DNA of 46,500 bases from Actinomycetaceae bacterium (GTDB lineage Bacteria; Actinomycetota; Actinomycetes; Actinomycetales; Actinomycetaceae): contig JAUNHH010000018.1 in assembly GCA_030524055.1 (NCBI GenBank), forward strand, positions 1 to 46,500. The letters run 5' to 3'. The position numbers were made by a program, and so were the translations under genes. How positions within the stretch are numbered: position 1 is the stretch's first letter; every line of letters starts with the position of its first letter. Positions 7,966 to 15,199 of the stretch are shown here, in pieces. The notes beneath the pieces are model-generated. The model was not told the origin of the DNA. It ran no database searches and worked only from the letters and a program-made list of their open reading frames with translations.

Positions 7966-8376
7966 ATGATTCTCACTGCTTCATATTGGCATCCTGAGCG
8001 GGATGAGTTTATTAAGGTGCCCTTTTCAGAGTGGGCTGAATTTCAGGCCATATACGAGACGGTGAAGGCTTTGGAGCCTTCACCGCGCGGTTTTCCGTCG
8101 ATTGATATTGACAGGGATGAAATGGTGGTTTGCACCTACATTCGCTTTCTTGATGGTACCTGCACTATCGCTTATGGTGATCTGGATCGGACATTCTGGC
8201 CGGGCCCCTTTTATGAGGACGATGAGGAGTACCTTGAGTTCGATTTCAATGGGTCATACTCGGAAGTTCCGCGTTCTGTTGCTATTGAATGCTCGCAAGC
8301 TCTACTGGCGGTACGTTCCTTTATTGAGGCCGGGGACATCCCGCCTGACGTATTGCCCTTGATTCCAGAATGCTGA
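7966..8376 (+). CDS. Imm1-like immunity protein
   Basis: A 136-residue acidic protein begins MILTASYWHPERDEF behind GGGGAGAG. The last third has a strand YLEFDFNGSYSEVP, then a helix with ALLAVRSFIEAGDIPPDVLP, like the ending of Imm1-type immunity proteins (a helix, then F-x-x-G-x-x-P). Family membership is by memory of that pattern and is moderately sure. No secretion signal is visible. It sits between two DUF6881 paralogues, so the pair may have arisen by duplication around it. Confidence 0.75.
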   Translation: MILTASYWHPERDEFIKVPFSEWAEFQAIYETVKALEPSPRGFPSIDIDRDEMVVCTYIRFLDGTCTIAYGDLDRTFWPGPFYEDDEEYLEFDFNGSYSEVPRSVAIECSQALLAVRSFIEAGDIPPDVLPLIPEC

Positions 8377-8411
8377 TCCGCGCTAAAGGCTGAGAAAGGG
8401 GGCAATAGGCG

Positions 8412-8690
8412 ATGAATTACTACATGGTCTCGTGGCAGCATGATTTTCCGGATGAACCTGTTCTAATTGTGAGCGAGGTTGACGATTCGCGAATCGAAGT
8501 ACGGAAGATCGAGCTATTTCCCGACGGCTCCCTAGGCTTTGCCGATGCAAATTACGAGGGCGGGGTCACGACTCTTTCAGAGCAGGAATATCCTCCTTTG
8601 GAAGAGATAGCTGCATCGGAGGAATTTCAGCCAATACGGATCGAAGAGTCTGTTTTTTCTGCCCTATGGAATGCGGCTGTGAAACAATGA
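8412..8690 (+). CDS. DUF6881 domain protein, copy 2
   Basis: A 92-residue paralogue of the 7615 protein (NYYMVSWQHDFPDEPVLIVSEVDDS, EVRKIELFPDGSLGFAD, YPPLEEIAASEEF, VFSALWNAAVK). It is closer to the usual DUF6881 pattern than copy 1. The start ATG 8412 follows AAAGGGGG. Inside it, at 8554-8566, sits a one-mismatch copy of the 13-bp motif ACGAGGGCGGGGC, encoding YEGGV; it is the only copy found in the toxin-immunity array. Confidence 0.85.
   Translation: MNYYMVSWQHDFPDEPVLIVSEVDDSRIEVRKIELFPDGSLGFADANYEGGVTTLSEQEYPPLEEIAASEEFQPIRIEESVFSALWNAAVKQ
8554..8566 (+). repeat. 13-bp motif, one mismatch, inside DUF6881 gene
   Basis: ACGAGGGCGGGGT; the last base differs from the consensus ACGAGGGCGGGGC. 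It is the only copy noticed between positions 1 and 10700. Confidence 0.6.
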
Positions 8691-8769
8691 ACCTGTTGCC
8701 CGAAAAGGTGGCCAGTGACTCCGTAACTTGACCTCATTCATCCCAATAACAAGCTGAAAGGTGAAGGTA

Positions 8770-9285
8770 ATGCGTGATGCAGCTGCTCGGCGTGAAAGGT
8801 TGAACTTCCTTATTCGTGAAAATTATGCCCGCCCTCGCCGCCAACAATTGCTTGACCTCCTCCATGAGGCAGGGTTAGGCAACGATGACTTCGCTCTCGT
8901 CGTGCCACCTGACAGTGATCGTCTATGGCGGGCAATGCTCGAAGGATATAGGGCCCTTTGTAAATCTGGTGAACTCTGGAGCAGTGGTCCACAGGATCTC
9001 AATGCGGCATTAACTCTGCTCGCAGACCTCGCGACTGATACTGACGGCCCATGGGCGCTAATGTTGCTCACCGATGAAAGTATTGGCGCCCTTGAATTTG
9101 CTACCTTCCCGCCAACAACCGTGTTCTTAACGCTATGTGCTTTTGACCGTGAAGCACTGTGGGTTACTCGAAATAACTCATTCTTCGCGCTTTTTGACCT
9201 GCGATGGGAAGGGAATTATGACCCGGCCACCGTCATATGTGAGATCGAAACCAGTGTCAATATGGTGTTGGCAAAACACGCCTAG
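8770..9285 (+). CDS. Hypothetical protein of the immunity array
   Basis: A 171-residue protein. GTG 8761 opens the frame, but GAAAGG at 8756-8761 is better placed for ATG 8770, giving MRDAAARRERLNFLI. The first third is Arg-rich and helical (RPRRQQLLDLLHEAGL). The middle reads ALTLLADLATDTDGPWALMLLTDESIGALEF, and a beta-rich end contains FFALFDLRWEGNYDP. No family is recognised. It lies 14 bases before the third family-C gene, with which it is probably co-transcribed. An immunity role is only suggested by position. Confidence 0.72.
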   Translation: MRDAAARRERLNFLIRENYARPRRQQLLDLLHEAGLGNDDFALVVPPDSDRLWRAMLEGYRALCKSGELWSSGPQDLNAALTLLADLATDTDGPWALMLLTDESIGALEFATFPPTTVFLTLCAFDREALWVTRNNSFFALFDLRWEGNYDPATVICEIETSVNMVLAKHA

Positions 9286-9299
9286 AAAAGGATTCTGCA

Positions 9300-9608
9300 A
9301 TGCTAAGTTTCAGCTGGGTTTTTGGAGACAGTAGCGATGGCACTCCAGAGGAGATTCCGCAGCTATTGGCTGATCTAGCCAATGCTGACGTGGAGCACAC
9401 CGATGTTAGTTTCTCGAAAGAGGATATTAGCGTGGGAGTATTCCCAGGGCGACAGCTCACTATTGAAGACGTCGAGTCCGATACTTTATTGCCGCATCAT
9501 TTCGAAGCCCCTGACGATGAGACAATTATTGCCATTGCGCGCCTCCTTGACCAGGGAAAGGTGCAGGAAATAATGGACTCCTACCCCTGGAAAAAGGGAT
9601 ACTACTAA
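9300..9608 (+). CDS. Putative immunity protein, family C copy 3
   Basis: A 102-residue member of family C (MLSFSWVFGDSSDGTPEEIPQL at the start, LTIEDVESDTLLPHHFEAP in the middle, KVQEIMDSYPWKKGYY at the end). It is the shortest and appears intact; its TGG AAA AAG GGA end shows what was altered in the copy at 6852. The start ATG 9300 follows AAAAGGA. It is more diverged in the N-terminal half than copies 1 and 2 are from each other. Confidence 0.8.
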   Translation: MLSFSWVFGDSSDGTPEEIPQLLADLANADVEHTDVSFSKEDISVGVFPGRQLTIEDVESDTLLPHHFEAPDDETIIAIARLLDQGKVQEIMDSYPWKKGYY

Positions 9609-9708
9609 TGGTGTCTTTGCTGACAAAGGAGCAGGCAGTGGGCATTAAGTGCACGACACTTGCTGTCGCGATGCGGCAGTAACAACCGGGATTATCGGGA
9701 CTGAGGCA

Positions 9709-10098
9709 ATGTTTAGCTACCGTGAACTTCCCTCTCTGAAGAATATTGCCCTGGAAGAGAGCTGGATTCTTGACATTATTATCCGGCCCTACTTCTTAGC
9801 GATAAAGTTCGAGCTTGTTGTCTGCCCAGAACATTCACTTTATCGACCACCAGAAAAAGACGAGACCTATGCCCCCGTTGCCGCCTTTCTTGTATTCAAT
9901 AATGTCCAAACGATCCGCTGGGTTTCTGGCCAACCTCCCACGCGAAGCGCAGATCCTGACGGGGACTACGGGCAATTAGAAATATGCATGCTGGGAAATC
10001 CGCGTAATTTCCTCCGAGGTGAATTTGGCGAAATTGAAGTCTTCTCCGACTCGCCACTAGTGATATACGGGAATACGCTGGACAAAATCCCGGGGTGA
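9709..10098 (+). CDS. Hypothetical protein of the immunity array
   Basis: A 129-residue protein. The frame opens at 9649, but the upstream residues are unconvincing. ATG 9709 gives MFSYRELPSLKNIALEESWI and matches a layout seen in uncharacterised actinobacterial proteins: a LEESWILDI strand, an LVVCPEHSLYRPP segment, a central beta hairpin, and an ending GEFGEIEVFSDSP. No named domain is recognised. It is co-oriented with the array. Confidence 0.65.
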   Translation: MFSYRELPSLKNIALEESWILDIIIRPYFLAIKFELVVCPEHSLYRPPEKDETYAPVAAFLVFNNVQTIRWVSGQPPTRSADPDGDYGQLEICMLGNPRNFLRGEFGEIEVFSDSPLVIYGNTLDKIPG

Positions 10099-10152
10099 AG
10101 ACCTAGATGTGAGCATTTACTTCGCCAAACAGCGTAATGGGAGGGAGCGATA

Positions 10153-10731
10153 ATGGAAGACGGATCAGTTCTGACTATTGGGGTAGTGTCCGCCGCTCTT
10201 TTGTCGGAAGCTGAAGTGGAGCAGCGGATTGCTGAGGCCCTGAAAAGTGCTCACCTGCTGGGCGCGGCGGGGAAATATCAGCACCGAAAGTATGGAGAAA
10301 TGCCTATCCGTGTCCTGAGGCGAATAGTCGGCGACTATCAGTTAACAGAAATGGATATGCCCAGTGGGGGCCTGGGCATTCCAGAGGAATATCGGGACGC
10401 TTCGGACCGAGCAGACGCAAGAAAATGCTGGAGATTTGCCGCCAACTTGACCGAAACTCTCGCCCAGCACTTGGCGGCCACATATGCCGGATTAGGCGAA
10501 GAAGCCGAAATTCCCACCCCACACGATGCCCGAGAAAGAGGGAAAGACGTGCTCTTTTACTGCCCGCAAGGCTGGTATTTCCCGCCCTCGTCACGCCTAC
10601 GTATTTCCCTCGAAAGCCATGGCCTGCAACTCCCCTCCGATGGGTGGATTATTCCCGATCGCCTCACAAAAGAAAGGGGAGAGAAGGAATCCATTAATCA
10701 GACGGTACTGAAGGCCATTCAACAGCTATAG
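10153..10731 (+). CDS. Hypothetical protein, last gene of the immunity array
   Basis: A 192-residue protein with a good GGGAGGG ribosome site before ATG 10153. The N-terminus is a compact alpha/beta segment (SVLTIGVVSAALLSEAEVEQRIAEAL), followed by a basic stretch, a Trp-containing helix and an ending rich in Lys/Glu. It is not recognised. It closes the run of same-strand small genes; the motif-rich, differently organised DNA starts directly after it. Confidence 0.65.
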   Translation: MEDGSVLTIGVVSAALLSEAEVEQRIAEALKSAHLLGAAGKYQHRKYGEMPIRVLRRIVGDYQLTEMDMPSGGLGIPEEYRDASDRADARKCWRFAANLTETLAQHLAATYAGLGEEAEIPTPHDARERGKDVLFYCPQGWYFPPSSRLRISLESHGLQLPSDGWIIPDRLTKERGEKESINQTVLKAIQQL

Positions 10732-10750
10732 TCCCCTGAAATCCGCGCCG

Positions 10751-10765
10751 CTCCGGCCTCGTCAA
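10751..10765 (-). repeat. Degenerate single arm of the GAGGCCGGGG motif
   Basis: CTCCGGCCTCGTCAA reads on the minus strand as TTGACGAGGCCGGAG, the GGCC variant of the 13-bp motif. It lies in the 161-bp gap between the immunity array and the serine hydrolase. I see no clear partner arm. Confidence 0.5.
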
Positions 10766-10892
10766 TGCGATAGGGCAATTATAGGCAGCAACAAGCGATC
10801 ATGTGGCCCAGGCAACATTTGCCAACCCTATTGCGCTTTGTGGGCCACGGGAGGACCATGAGAATTCCCCACTCTGATCGGAGGACTGAATC

Positions 10893-12146
10893 ATGGAAGA
10901 TTCACCCATCGTCGAGCCGGAGAGCGTCGGAGTTGACGCCACACACTTGACGCATATCGACCACCTTATTGCCCGACACATTGCAGATAATGCCTACCAA
11001 GGCATGGTGGTGCTGGTCGCTCGCCACGGCAAAATCTGCTACTTCAAAGCCTTCGGTAAAGCTGATGAAGGGGTCCCCATGACCACAGACTCACTTTTCC
11101 GCCTCGCCTCAATGTCAAAAGTCCCCACCGCGGTTGCTGTCATGCAACTCTTCGAGCGCGGCCTCATCGACCTTCAAGAACCCATCGCGAACTACCTTCC
11201 AGATTTCGCCTCGCCTCAGGTGGCTATTGTCGGATCGGATGGAAGTTACCATCTTGAACCGGCTAAAAGGCCTATTACTTTCCATCACCTGCTGAATATG
11301 ACCTCAGGTATGACAAATTCGTGGTGGGACGAGGCTTTCGATTCACCTGTGTATTCAGTGGTGCCAAAACTCTATGCGGATCTGGGTATTCGCGACGATA
11401 TGAATGCTCCGGATCTGACGTTGGAAGAAAATATTGCACGAGTTGCCCAAGCGCCATTAATTGCCCATCCCGGCGAGGCTTTCGACTACTCGAATTCTTC
11501 CGTTGATACATTGGCGCGTCTTGTTGAAGTCGTTTCCGGCGTCGATTTTGACACCTATCTTCGGGAAAATATTCTCGGCCCATTGGGAATGGATGAAACC
11601 TGGTTCTTTATTCCCGATGAACATAAACATCGTCTCGCGGAATGCTACTGGCCGGGCCGCGATGAAAAACAGACCACCAACCTGCAGGTTGGGCCCTATA
11701 AATTGGGTCCAGAAGGGGCACATTCGCCGCATCACACCTATTTTTCTGGCGCAGGAGGGTTGCACGGCACTACAGGCGACTACTACAAGTTCGCCCAAAT
11801 GCTGCTGAATCGGGGGACCTACAATGGCGAGCGCATTCTTTCGCCAACCTCGGTGGAACTCATGACCACCAACCAGATTGGCGATAAATGCTGGTGGCAA
11901 GGTTTCCGCAATAAGTGGGGTTACCAGCTGGAAATCCAAGATGGCCTTGGCGCCCCAGAAGGTTCTCCCGCATTCCTGGGAGGTCGTGGCGCGTATTCCT
12001 GGCAGGGGTATTTCTCGACGAAATTCGTCAACAACCCGGCGAAAGACTCGGTAATCCTGACAATGACAGCGTCAAATGCCGATGGTGCGCTGCTGCATAA
12101 CCTGCGGCTCATTAGCATTGCCACGGCAGCAATGAAGGACGAGTGA
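10893..12146 (+). CDS. Serine hydrolase, beta-lactamase/penicillin-binding-protein-like (class C type)
   Basis: A 417-residue protein starts at ATG 10893 behind CGGAGGA. It carries the class-C beta-lactamase/esterase signatures: the SxxK motif S73-M-S-K76 within FRLASMSKVPTAVAV, and the YxN motif Y199-S-N201 in HPGEAFDYSNSS. There is no signal peptide or lipobox, so it is probably cytoplasmic and more likely an esterase or peptidase of the EstB/AmpC-like superfamily than a periplasmic beta-lactamase. Its length is normal for the family. The stop is followed about 50 bp later by an inverted pair of the 13-bp motif that could end transcription. Confidence 0.9.
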   Translation: MEDSPIVEPESVGVDATHLTHIDHLIARHIADNAYQGMVVLVARHGKICYFKAFGKADEGVPMTTDSLFRLASMSKVPTAVAVMQLFERGLIDLQEPIANYLPDFASPQVAIVGSDGSYHLEPAKRPITFHHLLNMTSGMTNSWWDEAFDSPVYSVVPKLYADLGIRDDMNAPDLTLEENIARVAQAPLIAHPGEAFDYSNSSVDTLARLVEVVSGVDFDTYLRENILGPLGMDETWFFIPDEHKHRLAECYWPGRDEKQTTNLQVGPYKLGPEGAHSPHHTYFSGAGGLHGTTGDYYKFAQMLLNRGTYNGERILSPTSVELMTTNQIGDKCWWQGFRNKWGYQLEIQDGLGAPEGSPAFLGGRGAYSWQGYFSTKFVNNPAKDSVILTMTASNADGALLHNLRLISIATAAMKDE

Positions 12147-12199
12147 GCAGGTGCGTTGGTCCTCGTGCCTGTCGCTGGCGCAGACCATCCGTCACATAG

Positions 12200-12262
12200 A
12201 CGAGGGCGGGGCACGATGTTTTGGCGCTTGTTGCGCCCTATAGCGCGCCCCGGCCTCGTTAA
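12200..12262 (+). terminator. Composite inverted-repeat element, probable terminator
   Basis: The left arm is ACGAGGGCGGGGC (12200-12212) and the right arm GCCCCGGCCTCGT (12247-12259), followed by TAA/T. Arms pair over 13 positions with one mismatch and enclose 34 bp that themselves contain GGCGC/GCGCC complementarity. It sits 53 bp after the serine hydrolase stop. The same asymmetric arm pair occurs at 13928-13988 and, reversed, at 45994-46126. Confidence 0.65.
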
Positions 12263-12306
12263 TGAAAGTCCGTCCAATCTGGATAAAGTACCCAGGTGGA
12301 GGAGTG

Positions 12307-12402
12307 ATGCCTCAGGGTATTTTCAGGGGAACGCCCAGCTGTAAAACCGTAGGCACTCCTTTACCCTGGCTTTTATGCGCAGTCTTGAAATTGCCTCTCT
12401 GA
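12307..12402 (+). CDS. Possible 31-codon leader ORF upstream of the alpha/beta hydrolase
   Basis: ATG 12307 sits close behind a strong GGTGGAGG site (12296-12303) and opens a short frame (start MPQGIFRGTPSC) that ends at TGA 12400-12402, overlapping the hydrolase start at 12375 in another frame. The hydrolase ATG has no good ribosome site of its own, so the leader could couple translation. It could also be chance. Confidence 0.3.
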   Translation: MPQGIFRGTPSCKTVGTPLPWLLCAVLKLPL

Positions 12403-13883
12403 TTGTTACAGGCATTCTTTTCCTCGTAGCCGTGACGGGGCGACCTCAACAGTGGTGGACACAAAATAGATCGCAGCAAAGAAATGTACTCCCTGCCATT
12501 ATTCTTTCTGCAATCGCTGTCCTTGTGCCCATCCTCAGTATTGTCGTGCATCAGTCACGCCTCTCAATGTGGCCAATATATTTCACCTCTTTTATTCTTG
12601 CGGGCTATTTTCTCTGGCGAATGAGGGGCCTAGAAAAAGAAAGAAAAGCCAGTGTTAACGTCCCGCGTCCCATGCGGATTATCGGGAGGAGTATCATTGC
12701 AGTAGCGGTGATTCTTCCTTCCCTTGCGGCAGCAGCGTTTACTCAGGCTTTCCCTGTGGTTGACTTGCCTGCTCCGACTGGTGCGCACTCGGTTGGTTTT
12801 CGGCAACAGACGTTTATCGATGACTCTAGGGAGGAACGACTCAGTGAAGACCCAAAGGATAAACGTACCTTAAAGGTGGCGATCTACTATCCTGCGGAAA
12901 GTGCAAGTGCCCCCGCAGCATCATTACCTACGGGCTATTTTGGCGTGCCGATTGCGAATGAACTCAACATTCATGGCCCCATGCGGGATGGGGCTATTAG
13001 TCTTTTCGATGACCATGCACGCCTAATAAAAACGCATTCCCATCCATCAGTCCCAGTCCATAATCAGGCGCATCCTATTATTTTCTATTCGCCGTCATAT
13101 TCTCCGATTCCAGAAGATAATGTTCCCCTTGCTGAAGAGCTAGCAAGCCACGGATATATTGTTGTCGCAACTAATCACCCATACACTTCAAGTCAGACGC
13201 CTTATTTAGTGTCTCTTCTTGAGGGTGTGCAAGAGAATGACGCGCTGGTGACAGAACGTGCTAAAGATCTATCATTCCTCCTGGATAAAATGACGGGAGA
13301 GAATGCTCTCCCGTCGAGCCCATTTTTCGGGAAAATAGACCTCAATACCGTTGGTGTTATTGGCTATTCTTTTGGTGCGGCAACAGCGGTAGAAACAGTT
13401 GCGAGCGACCCACGTTTTGATGCTGCTGTAGCAATAGATGGGAGTCTGTATGGGCATGCTGTTGCTGATGGGAAAGAGATTCCACAGTCACTTTTGTATA
13501 TCACTGCCACGGACCATGCTAATAACATGCTGACTATTAAGCAAGGAAAAATGCTACCAAATCGTTCAGAATACCAGGATGAGGCGGAGAGCGAATGGCG
13601 GCGCTATCAGAGGATTATGCGAAGTAGCAACCCCTTGAAAGTCAATCGCTGGGGAGCAACTATGGCAGAGAGTAATCACTCTTCCTTTAGTTACCTATCC
13701 TTATTAGGACCCCTCTTGGTGTCAACGCCGAGCGATCCTCGGGAAGAGGTTATTACCACTCGAACTGTTGCTCTCGACTTCTTTAACCACACGCTACGCG
13801 GAAATGAAGCTCAGATTCTCGGGAAAAGTGGAAGTTACCCGCGTCCTCTGACATTCTTCAAAGACCCGCTTGCCCTTGAATAG
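12375..13883 (+). CDS. Membrane-anchored alpha/beta hydrolase (PAF-acetylhydrolase/dienelactone-like)
   Basis: A 502-residue protein. The first about 130 residues form roughly four hydrophobic segments (IASLIVTGILFLVAV; VLPAIILSAIAVLVPIL; MWPIYFTSFILAGYFL; IIAVAVILPSLAAAAFTQ). A catalytic domain follows with HPIIFYSP, a G-Y-S332-F-G nucleophile elbow in VGVIGYSFGAAT, a DAAVAIDGS strand with the likely acid, and SNHSSFS with the likely histidine. This layout resembles platelet-activating-factor acetylhydrolase-type esterases with a membrane lead. The start is uncertain because no good ribosome site precedes ATG 12375. It is convergent with the polyol operon, with a bidirectional hairpin between them. 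Confidence 0.85.
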   Translation: MRSLEIASLIVTGILFLVAVTGRPQQWWTQNRSQQRNVLPAIILSAIAVLVPILSIVVHQSRLSMWPIYFTSFILAGYFLWRMRGLEKERKASVNVPRPMRIIGRSIIAVAVILPSLAAAAFTQAFPVVDLPAPTGAHSVGFRQQTFIDDSREERLSEDPKDKRTLKVAIYYPAESASAPAASLPTGYFGVPIANELNIHGPMRDGAISLFDDHARLIKTHSHPSVPVHNQAHPIIFYSPSYSPIPEDNVPLAEELASHGYIVVATNHPYTSSQTPYLVSLLEGVQENDALVTERAKDLSFLLDKMTGENALPSSPFFGKIDLNTVGVIGYSFGAATAVETVASDPRFDAAVAIDGSLYGHAVADGKEIPQSLLYITATDHANNMLTIKQGKMLPNRSEYQDEAESEWRRYQRIMRSSNPLKVNRWGATMAESNHSSFSYLSLLGPLLVSTPSDPREEVITTRTVALDFFNHTLRGNEAQILGKSGSYPRPLTFFKDPLALE

Positions 13884-13927
13884 AGCACTACTCGCTGCGC
13901 CTCCAAAGAACACTTGGGGCGATATGT

Positions 13928-13991
13928 ACGAGGGCGGGGCATGCGATATTTCTGTGCACGCCGCGGAAAAATCGCGCCCCGGCCTCGTTAA
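13928..13991 (+). terminator. Composite inverted-repeat element between convergent genes
   Basis: The arms are ACGAGGGCGGGGC (13928-13940) and GCCCCGGCCTCGT (13976-13988) followed by TAAT; the spacer is 35 bp. The right arm reaches the stop codon of the mannitol dehydrogenase-like gene. Its position between convergent stops at 13883 and 13988 suggests a two-way terminator. Confidence 0.65.
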
Positions 13992-15199
13992 TCTTTATTG
14001 CGAACGTGGCGATCGATAAAGGCCACCTGTTGGCCCCAATCCCAGCCGCTGGCCAGAGCCTCCCATTGCAGGTCAAAAAGCCGACAATCCTGATCATCCC
14101 CACCTGCATCCTGTATTTCACGACGCACATAGTCGCGTGCGCGCACTACATCCCATCCCTGCTGCTGGCTCAATTTCTGTCCGCCTAAAGCCAAGGCTAA
14201 AGACAAATATCCACGTGGCGCACCAGAAGAAACGGCTAAACGATAGGCGCCAAGGAAACGATCTTCCCGCGCCATTTTCCGCTCAGGATCGCGCCCAACT
14301 CGCTCATTCGTATCCCCCAATGCGCGATTAGTAAAACGCGCTAAAAGATCATCACTATGCTCAAGAAGAGGCAGGGGAGTAACCCCAAAAGAACCCGATA
14401 ATGCTGCTAAAGATTCCGTCATCGTTGCCTGAGTAATATGGCGAACTTCCGGAATAGCGATAGCCTCCCAAATATAGCGAGTCCCTAATAGATCCCCTAA
14501 ATAGGCGCAGACACAATGGCCGAGATTGTGCACAAAGAGCTTCCGGTCAGTGTAGAGAGAAAAATCCACATCCCGCACAGGAATAAGGCCATCAACGGCA
14601 GGTTCACTCGCCTTTAAGGAAAGTGCTGCATAGGGCAAAATCCGATAAGGCTCAACGCGAATAAGAGTAGGCTCGCGCTCGGCCTCCTCACCAATAATCG
14701 GCGGAATCATCCGGCTAATCACCGTTTCAATCAGGCCAAGATCGCGGCGACTGCGCTCTATATGCTCCTCGCCAATAGCGTCCTCGATAAGAGCGCGCAT
14801 ATATGCTTCAGCGCCATGGAGATTCTCGCAGAGAAAAACATCAATAGCGCCACCTCCCTGATCCCAACGGTAACGTAAAGCGGCTGCCAGGCTTTGAGCC
14901 ACCGCAGGAAGGGCCCGCGAACCAACAGAAGTCGTCACTAAAGAGGCGCGCGCAATATAGTCATGAATTGCCTCCTGATCGGTAGCAAAAATAGCAGTCG
15001 CACCCCTAATGTCCCGACGGTTAGTGCAATCAGTATCCACCGTTTCATGCGGATATCCGCCATCGCGCTGGATAGCGTCAATAAGGCGCGCATCCATATC
15101 CACAAAAACAATCTGCCACCCGGCGGCGCTAAAGAGATCTCCAATAAAGCCGCGCCCGACACTTCCCGCGCCCCAGGCCACCACAATAGGTGCGCTCAT
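13988..15199 (-). CDS. mtlD: Mannitol-1-phosphate 5-dehydrogenase-like polyol dehydrogenase
   Basis: A 403-residue protein of the long-chain mannitol dehydrogenase family, which oxidises polyol phosphates with NAD. The N-terminal Rossmann motif is GAGSVGRGFIGDLF, followed by an acidic end to the second strand (FVDMDARLID). FLCENLHGAEA is the conserved ENLHG-like segment, and KLFVHNLGHCVCAYLG carries the family's K-x4-N-x2-H catalytic pattern. Its start (ATG at 15199) overlaps the kinase stop by 4 bases. Pairing with a sugar kinase suggests a polyol or sugar-phosphate pathway; the exact substrate is not shown by sequence, so the symbol is tentative. Confidence 0.87.
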   Translation of the reverse strand: MSAPIVVAWGAGSVGRGFIGDLFSAAGWQIVFVDMDARLIDAIQRDGGYPHETVDTDCTNRRDIRGATAIFATDQEAIHDYIARASLVTTSVGSRALPAVAQSLAAALRYRWDQGGGAIDVFLCENLHGAEAYMRALIEDAIGEEHIERSRRDLGLIETVISRMIPPIIGEEAEREPTLIRVEPYRILPYAALSLKASEPAVDGLIPVRDVDFSLYTDRKLFVHNLGHCVCAYLGDLLGTRYIWEAIAIPEVRHITQATMTESLAALSGSFGVTPLPLLEHSDDLLARFTNRALGDTNERVGRDPERKMAREDRFLGAYRLAVSSGAPRGYLSLALALGGQKLSQQQGWDVVRARDYVRREIQDAGGDDQDCRLFDLQWEALASGWDWGQQVAFIDRHVRNKD

